The notes under the pieces are model-generated. The model did no database searches and had not been told where the DNA came from. It saw only the letters and a list, made by a program, of their open reading frames with translations. Source: SZUA-36 sp963753105 (GTDB lineage Bacteria > Pseudomonadota > Gammaproteobacteria > Xanthomonadales > SZUA-36). Taken from it: a stretch of DNA of 64,000 bases. This document shows, in pieces, positions 18,679-30,154 of this stretch (position 1 is the stretch's first letter; every line of letters starts with the position of its first letter). The stretch spans positions 930,001 to 994,000 of the forward strand of contig CAVWBD010000001.1 of the NCBI GenBank assembly GCA_963753105.1, in the 5' to 3' direction. Both the position numbers and the translations under genes were made by a program.

Positions 18679-20230
18679 CTACTTGGAGCCACTTCCCTCA
18701 GCCAGTTTTGCCATCACTTGGTCCAGTGAGAAACTGGCGGCCTTCTGTCTCGGCGGGTACTCCTTGAATGTCATAAGGAATTTAGCAACATAGGACTGTG
18801 CGGGAACCAACAGATACGCCCGGTCGAGGAACCAGTCGTAGTAGGTGTTGGAGGATTTCATTCCACGCTCAAAGGGGTCGCGTCGCAAATTGACAAGCAG
18901 GGGAATACGCAGTGGTACAAAAGGTTCGCGCCACGCCTGGAAAGTTGCCTCTGCCCGTTGCTCCATGAAGATCGCCTTCCAGTCCTGGTAGCGCAAGGCT
19001 GACAGATCACCATCATCGGAGAAATAGAAAATCTCGTCACGACCGCTCTTTTCAGTCTCACCCGTCAGCAGTGGCAGGATGTTGTAGCCATCCAGGTGAA
19101 TCTTGTATTCGCGACCCAGGGCACTGGATTTGTAACCATCCAGCAGATCTTCCTTGATGTCGTCCTTGCCGGCGACTGCCGCGAAGGTTGGTAACCAGTC
19201 CATGTGATGAACGATTTCATTGGTGATGCTCCCGGCCTGGATTTTGCCCGGCCAGCGTACAAAGGCAGGTACGCGCCAGCCGCCTTCCCAGTTGGTGTTT
19301 TTCTCACCCCGGAACGGCGTCATGCCGGCATCCGGCCAGGTATTCATGTGCACGCCATTATCGGTGGAGTAGAACACGATGGTATTGTCGGCGATGCCCA
19401 GTTCATCCAGTACTTTCAGGAATTGCCCAATGTGCATGTCGTGCTCGACCATGCCGTCGGAATATTCATCCTGACCGGAAATGCCACGTAACTCCTCTTT
19501 TACATGGGTGCGGAAGTGCATGCGGGTGCCACTCCACCACACAAACCAGGGCTTGCCGGCCTTGTCCTGGCGCTGATGAAATCAATGGCGGCGGCAACGG
19601 TTTCATCATCAACCGTTTCCATGCGCTTCTTGGTCAACGGGCCGGTATCCTCGATACGACCATCTGCATAGGAATGAATCACGCCACGGGGACCAAATCT
19701 TCTTACGGAACTCCGGATTTGTGGGGTAGTCCTCGTTTTCCGGCTCTTCTTCTGCATTCAGGTGGTACAGGTTACCAAAAAACTCATCGAAACCATGGTT
19801 AGTGGGCAGCATGCTCATCCTGGTCACCCAGGTGATTCTTGCCAAACTGGCCAGTGGCGTATCCCTGGTCCTTCAGGATCACGGCGATGGTGGGGTCTTC
19901 TACCTGCATGCCTTCTTCCGCGCCCGGTAAACCAACCTTGCTGAGACCCGTGCGGAACACGCTCTGACCCATGATGAAAGAAGAACGCCCGGCGGTGCAG
20001 CTCTGCTCACCGTAGTAGTCGGTAAAAGCCATGCCCTCGTTGCCGATACGGTCAATGTTGGGTGTGCGGTAGCCCATCATGCCGCGTGAGTTGTAGCTGA
20101 TGTTGGTGAGGCCGACATCATCACCCCAGATCACAAGGATATTGGGTTTGTCAGCCGCGATGGCGGAAGCGCCAAACACCATTGCAAGCAGCGCAATACA
20201 CGTCACTAAGTACTTAATATTGGATTTCAC
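18679..20230 (-). CDS. Sulfatase (arylsulfatase family), exported, three frameshifts
   Basis: About 517 codons. GTG 20230 has a strong AAGGAGGA site about 10 bases upstream and begins a signal peptide ending ASAIAA. The mature start PNILVIWGDDVG holds the paired metal Asp residues. The formylglycine site reads CTAGR, with Ala at the position that is Pro in the common CxPxR motif. Later motifs: TGQFGKNHLGD, STDNGVHMNTWPDAG, PFRGEKNTNWEGGWRVPA. The frame changes near 19815, 19695 and 19570 while the protein reads on normally (HGFDEFFGNLYHL; GRIEDTGPLTKKRMETVDDE). It hydrolyses sulfate esters; the substrate is unknown. No sulfatase-maturing enzyme gene is in the window. Confidence 0.85.
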
Positions 20231-20536
20231 TGGTTCTTGTCCTCCTTCAGGTTCAAGAAACTAAAATGGAACGAAATGGTAACCATTTACAATAACAGAA
20301 TTTAAATTTGTTCACCACAGCTTTGTATTTGTAATGCGTCCAAGAAAATTTTGCCTGGTATTCACGGTGTGACAGCTTCGTAAAAATGGAATATGCAGAG
20401 AACGTCCGGTGCCAGGGTCAACCGGGATCAGGGTCCAGGAGCGTCATGTTTCTGCAATGGGAGTTGTTTATTATTGAGGCACTGGCTGTAATTTCGCCTA
20501 TAATCGCGTCCTTTCCTGATAAGTGCTACTTTTTAT
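20231..20536. promoter_or_regulatory. Divergent intergenic region of sulfatase and pyk; possible pyk promoter
   Basis: 306 bases with no gene. Toward pyk there is a possible sigma-70 promoter, TTGAGG at 20474-20479 and TATAAT at 20499-20504, although the 19-base spacer is longer than optimal. The left half is AT-rich and carries the sulfatase ribosome site. I see no repeat or operator. Confidence 0.4.
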
Positions 20537-22003
20537 ATGCAGAAACGCCGTACAAAAATCATCTCCACCCTGGGTCCGGCAACGGATTCACCCGAAGTAC
20601 TGAAAGAACTCATCGAGGCCGGGTCCGATATTTTCCGGATAAACCTGTCGCATGGTACCCACGAAGATCATTCCGCAAGCGCGCAGCGGGTCAGAGAGGT
20701 TGCCCGGGCGTTGGGCAAGGAAGTTGCAATATTGGCCGATTTGCGTGGACCCAAGGTGCGTGTTGAGAGGTTCGCCGATGGCCCAATCGAACTGGAAACC
20801 GGTGACACTTTCATACTGGACACCTCGGACGAACCTGCCGCTGGCAATCAGGAACGGATTGGTGTCAGCTACAAGGGACTCAGCGAGGATGTTTCACCAG
20901 GCAGCCTGCTGTTATTCGATGATGGCCTTTTGACCATGCGGGTTATTGAAACCAGGCCGACAGAGGTTATTTGCGAGGTTGAAGCGGGTGGAGTATTACG
21001 CGATCGCAAAGGCATTAACGTGCTGGGTGGGGGTTTATCACTGCCCGGTATTGTGGAACATGATATGGAGGATATTCCACACGCTGCTGAAATGGGTGTC
21101 GATTACCTGGCAGTTTCCTTCCCCCGTAACGCACGTGATATGCACGAAGCGCGGCGCCGTTTGCGCGCAGCGGGCAGCCAGGCAAGGTTGGTGGCCAAGA
21201 TCGAACGTAGCGAGGCCATTGAGAACCTGGAAGAGATCATTGCTGCCAGCGATGCGGTATTGATCGCCAGGGGTGACCTGGGCGTGGAAATCGGTGATGC
21301 CGAGCTGCCGGGTCTGCAAAAGCTGATCACCAGCAAGTCGCTGGAACAGAACCGCATTGTCATCACCGCTACACAGATGATGCAATCGATGATCGAAAGC
21401 CCCATCCCCACGCGGGCAGAAGTGCTGGATGTTGCCAACTCGGTGTTTGATGGCACTGATGCGGTCATGCTGTCAGCCGAAACAGCCGTTGGACGCCACC
21501 CACGCAAGGTGGTGGAAGCCATGCACCGGATTTGTGTAGGCGCTGAAAAACATAATGAGACGCGGCTTGGTTGCGACAATTTGAACGTACAATTCCAGCG
21601 TATCGATCAGGCTATCGCAATGGCAGCCATGTTCATGGCCAACAATGTTTCAGTACAGGCCATCGTGGCCTTGACCGAGTCCGGCTCCACCGCACAATGG
21701 CTGTCACGAGTCCGCACAGCCGTTCCGATTTACGCACTGTCAACTCAACGCGACAGCCTGCGGCGCATGGCTCTGTACCGCGGCGTGTACCCGGTGGCGC
21801 AAGAATTCCACGGTGCTGACGTCGAGGAATCCCTGCTGGACGGCATACGATTACTGTTGCAACAGGGCATATCCAGGTTGGTGACCGGATCATCATGACC
21901 ATGGGGAACATACCAAAACCAGGGCGGCACCAATTCCCTGCGCCTGGTGTTGGTCGGGGCCGACGGTTATTTGGAATATAATCCCTCCCTGGACATCCAC
22001 TGA
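20537..22003 (+). CDS. pyk: Pyruvate kinase, frameshifted close to C-terminus
   Basis: Makes pyruvate and ATP from phosphoenolpyruvate. From ATG 20537: RRTKIISTLGPATDSPE, FRINLSHG, LADLRGPKVRVE, active-site stretch LVAKIERSEAIENL, ARGDLGVEIG and VMLSAETAVG, so the catalytic barrel is complete. The written frame stops at 21898, about 35 residues before the usual end. With three single-base deletions in or beside short runs (about 21872, 21917 and 21930) the text reads GDRIIMTMG, then NQGGTNSLRLVLVG, and stops at 22003, back in the original frame. That pattern fits sequencing error at homopolymers. It feeds the pyruvate dehydrogenase operon that starts 123 bases downstream. Confidence 0.93.
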
Positions 22004-22126
22004 CCCGGTTGTACGGGTTTCCTGGATCAACCGGTAAATGGAACGGTTTAAACCCCGTCAGGTTGCCTATACTTAGGGTCTGTTAACACAATGCTGGACT
22101 ATCACAGATACAAAAGAGCATCTTGA

Positions 22127-24816
22127 ATGAACGTTAGATCATCTTTGCAAGCCCAGGATGCTGATCCCCTGGAGACGCAGGAATGGCTGGAATCCATGCG
22201 CGCGGTCATCGAGCACGAAGGACTGGAGCGTGCACATTACCTGTTGGAATTGATGGTGGATTTTACCCGTCGCTAAGGCGGTCACCTGCCATACGATGCC
22301 ACGACAGCTTATATCAACACGATTCCGCCCGGCAGAGTGAAAAACTGCCGGGTGATTACGAGATCGAACGGCGTATCCGTTCGTTAATCCGCTGGAATGC
22401 GCTGGCCATGGTATTGCGCGCCGCAAAACGCGGTGGCGAACTCGGTGGGCATATCGCCAGTTTTGCCTCCGCGGCTCCTTTATGATGTTGGCTTCAATCA
22501 TTTCTTCCGTGGCCCCGATCACGAGGGCGGCGGTGACCTGGTTTTTTTCCAGGGACATTCCTCACCCGGCATTTATGCACGCGCATTTCTGGAAGGGCGT
22601 ATCAGCGAAGAGCAGATGGACAGTTTCCGCCAGGAAGTCGATGGCGATGGCCTGAGTTCTTACCCGCATCCCTGGCTGATGCCGGATTTCTGGCAGATGC
22701 CTACGGTTTCGATGGGCCTTGGGCCGATCATGGCCATTTACCAGGCGCGTTTTCTGAAGTACCTGCACAACCGTGGTATCGAGGATACCTCGCAACGCAG
22801 CGTATGGTGCTACATGGGTGATGGCGAGACGCGACGAGCCGGAATCACTGGGTGCGATCTCCCTGGCTGGCCGCGAAGGGCTGGACAACCTGGTATTCGT
22901 GGTCAACTGCAATCTGCAGCGTCTCGATGGCCCGGTACGTGGCAACGGCAAGATCATCCAGGAACTCGAAGGTGTATTCCGTGGTGCCGGCTGGAACGTG
23001 ATCAAGGTGATCTGGGGCTCGCGCTGGGATGCCCTGCTGGCCAAGGACAAAGACGGCCTGTTGCGCAAGCGCATGGAAGAGGTCGTCGATGGTGACTACC
23101 AGAACTACAAGGCCAAGGGTGGTGCCTACACGCGTGAACATTTCTTTGGCGCCTATCCAGAGTTCAAGGAAATGGTATCCAACATGACCGATGAGGATGT
23201 CTGGCGTCTGAACCGTGGCGGCCACGATTCGCACAAGATCTATGCGGCCTATGCCGCGGCCACCCAGCATACCGGCCAGCCCACCGTGGTGCTGGCCAAG
23301 ACCGTCAAAGGTTACGGCATGGGTGATCCGGTGAGGCTCAGAATATCTCCCACCAGCAGAAGAAAATGGATGAGAAATCGGTGCGTGCTTCCGGGATCGT
23401 TTCAAGGTGCCGGTTCCCGATGAAGATCTGGCCCCCATGCCGTACTACCACCCTGGTGAAGACAGCGTCGAAATCAAGTACATGAAAGAGCGCCGTAAGC
23501 ACTGGGCGGTTACCTGCCACAACGCCGGGTCGAGACCAACCCGCTGGAAGTGCCTGGGTTGGATGTATTCGAGACCCTGCTGAAGGATACGGGTGATCGC
23601 GAAATCAGCACCACGATGAGCTTTGTGCGGGCCCTGGCTCTGTTACTCAGGGACAAGAATATAGCCAAAACATCGTACCGATCGTGGCAGACGAGGCACG
23701 CACGTTCGGCATGGAAGGCATGTTCCGTCAGATGGGTATTTACTATCAAAGGGACAGCTTTATACGGCCGGTCAGGATTCTGAACAGCTGATGTTCTACA
23801 AGGAAGATACCGCGGCCAAGATTTTGCAGAAGCATTTCTGAGCCAGCACAATGTATTCATGGATTTCTGCAGCGTACGAAAAATTCCTACACCGATACCC
23901 GCGTTCCAATCGTTCCGTTTTTCATTCTCTATTCGATGTTCAGCTTCCAGCGCCCATTGGCGACCTCACCTGGGCGGCCGGTGATTTGCGTGCTCGTCGA
24001 TTCCTGCTCGGTCAACCCGTTTTACCGGGTGGAAGCCCGCTGGAATGACTGGAGAGGGCTTACGGCACGAAAGATGGCAACAGCCATGTCATCTCTTCGA
24101 TGGTGCCAAATTGCATTTCCTATGATCCCGACTTTCAGCTATAAATTGCGCGGTCATCCTCCCGGCGTTATGCGTTCGGGCATACCAGGGCGGGGAAGCA
24201 TACGGGGCTGTATATTACGGTAATGAACGAAAATTATCCCCGCCCGGTATGCCACTTGGTGCCGAAGATGGTATCCGCAAGGGGCTATACAAGTACCGGG
24301 TTGGACGTCCGGAAGCACGGTGTGCAGGTCTGATGGGGTCGGGCGCCATCCTTCGCGAAGCAATCAAGGCTTTCAGAAATCCTGGAGCGTGATTATTCGG
24401 TCAGCGCAACGGTGTGGAGCGCGACCAGTTTTACCGAGTTGCAACGTGATGCCTATAGCCGTGGCGCGTACAACCGTTTGAACCCGGATGAGGAACCACG
24501 AGTCCCATGGCTGGAGCAGTGTCATGAAGGGCACGAAGGACCGGTGATCGCGGCGACCGACTATGCGCGGGCCTATGCCGAGCAAATCCGTCCTTATCTG
24601 CCGTTATCGAATTTCACGGCGCTTGGCACCGATGGTTATGGCCGCTCGGACACGCGTGAAAACCTGCGGCGGTACTTTGAAGTGGACAGCAAGAATATTG
24701 TCTATTCCACTTTGCACGCCCTGTACAGGCAGGGTTCGCTGGGTGTTGACGAGTTACTCAAGGCGCGCAAAAGCCTTGTCTCGATCCCGGACAAGCCAAA
24801 TCCTTCGAAGTCGTAA
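22127..24816 (+). CDS. aceE: Pyruvate dehydrogenase E1 component, heavily frameshifted
   Basis: The span of 2690 bases fits the 880-900 residue homodimeric E1, which decarboxylates pyruvate with thiamine diphosphate. Recognisable blocks in order: ERAHYLLELMVD, NALAMVLRAAKR, LYDVGFNHFFRG, thiamine motif GDGET..EPESLGAISLA with NLVFVVNCNLQRLDGPV, LNRGGHDSHKIYAAY, ISTTMSFVRALALLLRD, ADEARTFGMEGMFRQ, and the C-terminal SATVWSATSFTELQRDAY and SDTRENLRRYFEVD. There is an in-frame TAA at 22274 and at least ten frame changes (for example near 22325, 22480, 22830 and 23325). ATG 22127 starts MNVRSSLQAQDADPLETQEW. All blocks are present and in order, so error is likelier than decay. Confidence 0.93.
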
Positions 24817-24857
24817 ACGATGAATATGCACGATGAAACATTGATCGGTGGCAGACA

Positions 24858-26203
24858 GTGACACAGCAATTTGAAGTAAAAGTACCGGATATCGGCGATT
24901 TCAGCGATATCCCCGTGATCGAAGTGCTGGTTACGGCAGGTGAAGCGGTCGAGAGCGAGCAGTCTTTGTTGACGCTCGAGAGCGACAAGGCGACCATGGA
25001 AATCCCTGCACCGGTTGCCGGGACCATTGTTCACCAGCGTGCGGGCTGGATGACACGGTATCAGAGGGTGATATCGTCGTTGTCATGGAGGCTGACGAGA
25101 CCGTTGAGCCCCCGGAGCCTGTTGTGCAATCCCGCAGCAGAAAGCCGAGAAGCCGGCGGCCGACAGCAAGGTTGAAGCTGCTCAAACCAGCCCCCGGCCC
25201 ACCCGCTCCCGTGGCAATACCCAGCCCCTACCGCCGCCGGTGGGAGCACGGCAGTCGCCACCGGTGTCGATGGGTCCGGCTGCTGCCCGGGCACAAGCTT
25301 GCCATACGCGAGCCCGGCCATTCGCCGGTTTGCACGGGAACTGGGTATTGACCTGTCACGGGTGACCGGCAGCGGCCGTGGTGGTCGCATTATCCGTGAA
25401 GATGTGGAGGCTTTTGTCAAAGCCGTCATGACCGGCGCAGCAGCGCCTGCATCAAGCGGCCTGGGTTTTGAGCTACCACCCCACCCAAGGTCAATTTCAG
25501 CCGCTACGGCGAGATTGAAGTCCAGCCGCTGCCGAAGATCCAGCAGGTTTCCGGCTCTTATCTGCACCGCAACTGGGTCAGCATCCCGAATGTCACGCAG
25601 AACGACCTGGCTGAAATCACGGCGCTGGAAGCATACCGCAAGGCCAATGCCGGCAAGGCGAAGGAACAAGGGGTTCAAGCTGACACCGCTGGTGTTCCTG
25701 ATCAAGGCCAGCGTGGCGGCACTGTAAGAATTCCCGTTCTTCAACGCCTCGTTGGATGAGTCTGGTGAAAACCTGGTGATGAAGAAATTATTCCATATCG
25801 GCATCGCAGTGGATACGCCCAACGGGCTGGTCGTGCCGGTGATACGGGATTGCGACGAAAAGGATATCTTTGAACTGGCGGCGGAACTCGTCGGACCTGA
25901 GCCAGCGGGCCCGTGAAGGCAAGCTGAAACCCATCGAAATGCAGGGCGGCTGTTTTTCCATTCCAGCCTGGGTGGTATCGGCGGAACGTCGTTTACACCG
26001 ATCATCAAGCACCCGGAGGTGGCGATCTGGGCGTGTCCGTTCCAGTATGCAAGCCGCATGGGATGGCGAGGCATTCCAGCCGCGCATGATGTTGCCGCTG
26101 TGCCTGTCCTATGACCACCGGGTGATCGACGGCGCTAACGGGCGCGTTTTACGCGTTACCTTGCCGATTTGCCTAGGAAGATATCGAAACCATGGGAGTG
26201 TGA
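24858..26203 (+). CDS. aceF: Dihydrolipoamide acetyltransferase (PDH E2), frameshifted
   Basis: Core enzyme of the pyruvate dehydrogenase complex. GTG 24858 begins one lipoyl domain (VKVPDIGDFSDIPVIEVLV; lipoyl Lys in LESDKATMEIP). A Pro/Ala-rich linker follows, then the E1/E3-binding domain (ASPAIRRFARELGIDLSRV) and the acyltransferase domain with KLTPLVFLIKA and the catalytic motif DHRVIDGANG. Only a single lipoyl domain is seen. Frames shift at least seven times (for example near 25048, 25190, 25490 and 25660). The likely end is the TGA at 26201-26203, reached after one indel near 26173, giving a tail EDIETMGV. The next gene starts inside or just after this stop. Confidence 0.92.
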
Positions 26204-26214
26204 CCGGCAAGCCG

Positions 26215-26729
26215 ATGAGCGGATATACAGGAGATTCCAATTCGCGCCTGGGCCGGCGCATGTTGTGGCTGGCGGCGTCGGTTTGCTCGGAGCGTTGTAC
26301 CTGATTGTTCTCCATGCTGGATGACAGTGGCGGGCATGGTCAGCTCGGTGGATTCTCCGGCTCGGCCATGGTCGTATTGGAGCAGGACCGTAGCGGCCAC
26401 TACGTGGCTGAAGGCGAGATCAACGGCCAGGCGGTGACGTTCCTGGTTGATACCGGTGCAACCGATGTCGCCTTGCCGAGTCCACCGCCCGTGCCCTGGG
26501 CCTGCAGTTTGGCCCAAGGTGCAGGTCATGACAGCGGCGGGTCCGGCTAACGCCTGGATGACGCGCCTGGACGAGGTCGGGGGTCGGTGGCATCCGGCGC
26601 CGCAATGTCCGTGCGAGCATCACCGCTGGTGAATTTGACGGGATATTGCTCGGCATGAGCTTTCTTAAACATTACAGCTTGCAGCAACAGGACGGCAAGC
26701 TGGTAATCAGCGAGGGCCAGGGGGCCTGA
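26215..26729 (+). CDS. Retropepsin-like aspartic protease (membrane-anchored), frameshifted
   Basis: About 170 residues between aceF and lpd. An N-terminal membrane anchor (LGRRMLWLAA, with GLLGALYLIV read after a frame change near 26275) is followed by a clan AA aspartyl-protease-like domain: GHYVAEGEINGQAVTFLVDTGATDVALP. It has the D-T-G-A active-site motif and the later GILLGMSFLKHYSLQQQDG, as in the bacterial TIGR02281-type single-domain retropepsins, which act as dimers. Frame changes occur near 26275, 26487 and 26580. ATG 26215 is used; GTG 26200 is also in frame. The lpd start follows 4 bases after its stop, so it is co-transcribed with the PDH genes. Target unknown. Confidence 0.8.
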
Positions 26730-26733
26730 TCAG

Positions 26734-28532
26734 ATGAGTAATGAAGTGGAAATCCGCGTACCTGACATCGGTGATTTTACCGATATTCCGGTGGTCGAAG
26801 TGCTGGTCAAGGCCGGTGAGCGCGTGGACGCGGAACAATCGCTGGTCACGCTGGAGAGCGACAAGGCCGTAATGGAAATACCGGCGCCGTGCTGCCGGAA
26901 CCGGTGTTTCATGGGTGTTGCAGAAGGCGACCTGGTTTCAGAAGGCGCGCTGGTGGCCGTATGGACAGTCGAGAGCCAGCAGAAGCAGCGCCGAACGCGG
27001 CAGTACTGAACCGGCCGCAGCCGGTTAAAATCCGGCGGCTGTCGTGGCAGAAGACAGCCGGGCAGCACCAGCGCAGGAATCAGCCGAAGTTGAAGACGAC
27101 ATTGATCCTTCTGACTATGAATATGATGTCCTGGTGCTGGGGGCCGGCCCGGGCGGTTACACGGCGGCCTTCCGTGCAGCCGAACTCGGTTTGAGGGTGG
27201 CGCTGATTAAACGCTACCCGGCGTCTGGGTGGTGTTTGTCTGAACGTTGGTTGTATTCCGTCCAAGGCCTTGCTGCACGCGGCCGCGGTTATCGATGAGG
27301 CCGCAGCCATGTCAGACCAGGGTGTGGTCTTCGGCCCGCCGGAAATCGATCTCGATGAGCTGCGTGGCTGGAAAGACAAGGTTGTCGGGCAGTTGACCGG
27401 TGGCCTGGCGTCCATGTCCAAGCAACGCCAAGTGACCGTTATCCAGGGTCACGGCACCTTCAGCGGTGAGCACGAAATAACGGTCGAGACGGACGATGGC
27501 AGCCAGGTCGTGAGTTTTGCCCACGCCATCATCGCCGCCGGTTCACAGGCGTTCAAACTGCCGGGATTTCCCTGGGACGAACCGCGCATGATGGACTCCA
27601 CCGATGCCCTCTGAAATGCGAGATGTGCCAAAACGTCTGCTGGTGATCGGTGGCGGCATCATCGGTCTTGAGATGGCCGGTATCTACCAGGGCCTCGGCA
27701 GCGAGGTCACCGTCGTCGAGTTGACGCCCCAGTTGATGCCGGGTACTGACAAGGACCTGGTCAGGCCCTTGCAAAACCGGATCAAGGCACGCTATGCCGG
27801 GATTCTGGTCAATACCAGGGTGACGGCGAGTGAAGCCGTGATGAAGGTTTGCACGTGACGTTTGAAGGTGCAAAAGGTCCCGGAAAATACCGTCTACGAC
27901 CGCTTGCTGGTATCCACCGGGCGCACACCCAACGGCAAGAAGATTGGCGCCGACAAGCCGCCGGTGTCGAAGTGACCGAACGCGGCTTCATCGCCGTCGA
28001 ACGTGCAGATGCGCACCAACGTGCCGCACATCTTCGCCATCGGCGACATCGTGGCCAGCCCATGCTGGCGCACAAGGCGACCCACGAGGCAAAGGTCGCG
28101 GCTGAAGTCTGCGCCGGGTTGAAAAGCGCCTTCGATGCGCGCGTGATCCCGGCCGTGGCCTATACCGATCCCGAAATCGCCTGGGCCGGGCTGACCGAGA
28201 CCGAGGCGAAAGAGCAGGGCATCGACTACAAGCTGGGCAGGTTTCCGTGGGCCGCAAGTGGCAGGGCCCTTGGTATCGGACGTAGCGAAGGTTTTACCAA
28301 GCTGTTGTTCGATCCTGAAAGCCACCGCGTGCTGGGTGCCGGTATTGTCGGCCCGCACGCCGGAGACTTGATCGCGGAATGCGTGTTGGCCATCGAGATG
28401 GGTTCCGAGGCCGGTGATATCGGTCTGTCGATCCACCCACATCCGACACTGTCGGAAACAGTCGCCATGTCGGCCGAAGTTTTCGAAGGCACGGTGACGG
28501 ACCTGTATGTCCCGCGCAAAAAGCGCGGTTAA
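26734..28532 (+). CDS. lpdA: Dihydrolipoyl dehydrogenase with N-terminal lipoyl domain (PDH E3), frameshifted
   Basis: About 600 codons. The N-terminus is a lipoyl domain (VRVPDIGDFTDIPVVEVLV; LESDKAVMEIP) and the flavoprotein part follows a linker. FAD motif VLVLGAGPGGYTAAFRAAELG, redox cysteines in GGVCLNVGCIPSKALLHA (read across a frame change near 27225), NAD motif RLLVIGGGIIGLEMA, and the C-terminal catalytic His in SIHPHPTLSE. Lipoyl-fused E3 is known from several proteobacteria such as Neisseria. Frames change at least six times (for example near 26890, 27000, 27225, 27612 and 27860). It regenerates oxidised lipoamide for AceF and makes NADH. Confidence 0.93.
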
Positions 28533-28678
28533 TTCATTGGCTGGCCGGTGATGTTCCAGGGTCGTATGCAAGCCGCTGTTGCCGGGATATTTGTCTGCCC
28601 TCGCGCCGGGCTTCTACTCCATGCATGAAAATGGCTATACTTCTAACCCTTGATGAAACCCAAACAAAGGAAAATATC

Positions 28679-29144
28679 ATGTTGCGAAGTGTAATTTTGA
28701 CCACCTTGGCTGTCCTATACTGTCGTCACCGTATTTGCAGGATCCGATCCGATCCATGACCGCCAAGCGTTGATGGAGGACACCCGGGATGCGGCCAAGG
28801 TGATCGGCGGCATGTTAAAAGGCGAGCAGCCATTTGACGCCGCAGCCGCCATGCAGGCCTTCGGGGTCTGGCAGACCACGGCAACCGAAAGCCGGGGAAC
28901 CTGTTCCCGGAAGGCTCCGGGACCGGTCTCGACACCGAAGCCAAGGCGGCGATCTGGACCGATCGTGCGGGATTTGAAAGTGAGTGGACAAATTCGCCAG
29001 CCCGGTCGATGCTGCGCTGGCGGCCAATCCGGATAGCCTGGAGGCCCTCAAGAGCGCAGCCGGACCGGATTTCAAGCCTGCAAAGGCTGTCAAGAAGGAT
29101 ACCCGGTAGCAAGGGAAGACTGGTTCCCGCGGACAGCGTCGTGA
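28679..29144 (+). CDS. Cytochrome c' (c-prime), frameshifted
   Basis: A periplasmic single-haem protein of about 150 residues. ATG 28679 has AAAGGA upstream and begins a signal peptide (LRSVILTTLAVL). The mature part is the four-helix cytochrome c' type: DPIHDRQALMEDTRDAAKVIGGML, LFPEGSGTGLDT, then the C-terminal haem site. As written the site reads CKGCQ in one frame; another frame gives KKDTR. One inserted base would restore CKGCHKK, the usual C-terminal position. Such proteins bind NO and related gases. Frame changes lie near 28715, 28900, 28985 and 29075. The next gene starts at a GTGA overlap. Confidence 0.8.
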
Positions 29145-30065
29145 AACGCTTCAACTTTGCTGGGATTGCTGCTGGCCGTGGCGGGTGTCTGGTGTTTATG
29201 GCCTCGGCCACACACGATGCCACCCGGCAGCCTGCCTGCACATGAACCGGATGTTGCCAACGGCGAGCGCATGTTCAACGCTGTCGGATGCGCTTCCTGC
29301 CATGCCTCCTCTGACAGTGAATCCGACCTACCCCTGCTGGGCGGGGGCCTGGCGATGGAAACAGCATTTGGTGTGTTCCATGTACCGAATATCTCGCCGG
29401 ATGCACTCCATGGCATCGGCCAATGGGCCGTGCTGGATTTTGTCAATGCGATGAAAAAGGGGGTCTCGCCCCGGGGTCGTCATTACTACCCAGCTTTCCC
29501 TTATACCTCTTATGCACGTATGGAAATCGAGGACCTGATGGATCTCAAGTCCTATCTCGATACCTTGCCGGCCGATCAAACGCCAAACCTGGAACATGAG
29601 ATGAAATTCCCGTGGAATATCCGTTTTGGTATCGGTTTCTGGAAACTGATCAACCTCGATAGCAAGGCCGTGGTGACGGGCTTGCCCCGGGACCAGCTGA
29701 CTTGAGCGTGGCCATTACCTGGTCGAAGGCCCCGGCCACTGCGGTGAATGCCACACGCCCAGGGGGCTGGAGGGGGCGGTCTAGAAGCCTGTCGGGCGCT
29801 GGCTGGCAGGTGCGCCGGACCTGGAAGGCGAAGGCGCGTTGCCGGACATCACACCAGCCGGGTTGCAAGGCTGGTCGGCAGGCGGACGTTGCTTATTACC
29901 TGGCCTCCGGATTCACCCCGGATTTCGACACCGTCGGTGGTTCGATCGGTCAAGGTCCAGAGAAAACATGGCCAGGCTACCAGCAAAAGACCTGCAGGCG
30001 GATGCTTTTGCCGCCTACCTGAAGGCGATACCCCCATTAAGATTAGCGGCGGTAGCCTATATTAG
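29141..30065 (+). CDS. Diheme c-type cytochrome, frameshifted
   Basis: About 305 codons, starting at GTG 29141 inside the stop of cytochrome c'. An N-terminal membrane anchor or signal (FNFAGLLLAVAGVWCLWP) is followed by haem site CASCH in RMFNAVGCASCHASSDS, and by the motif NISPDALHGIGQWAVLDFVNAM, typical of cytochrome subunits of periplasmic dehydrogenases. The second site, CGECHTPRG, lies in another frame after a break near 29705. The C-terminal half reads SAGDVAYYLASGFTPDFDTVGG and ends at 30065. Breaks lie near 29162, 29705, 29775, 29880 and 29960. It would carry electrons in the periplasm, probably with the neighbouring cytochromes. Confidence 0.82.
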
Positions 30066-30154
30066 GGGTTGTAATATAAGTAATTTTTGTAAGCCTCGCC
30101 AACACGGGGAGCTTGTGCTGCTAAAAACGCCTGTCTCAAGGAGGAGAACAGTCT

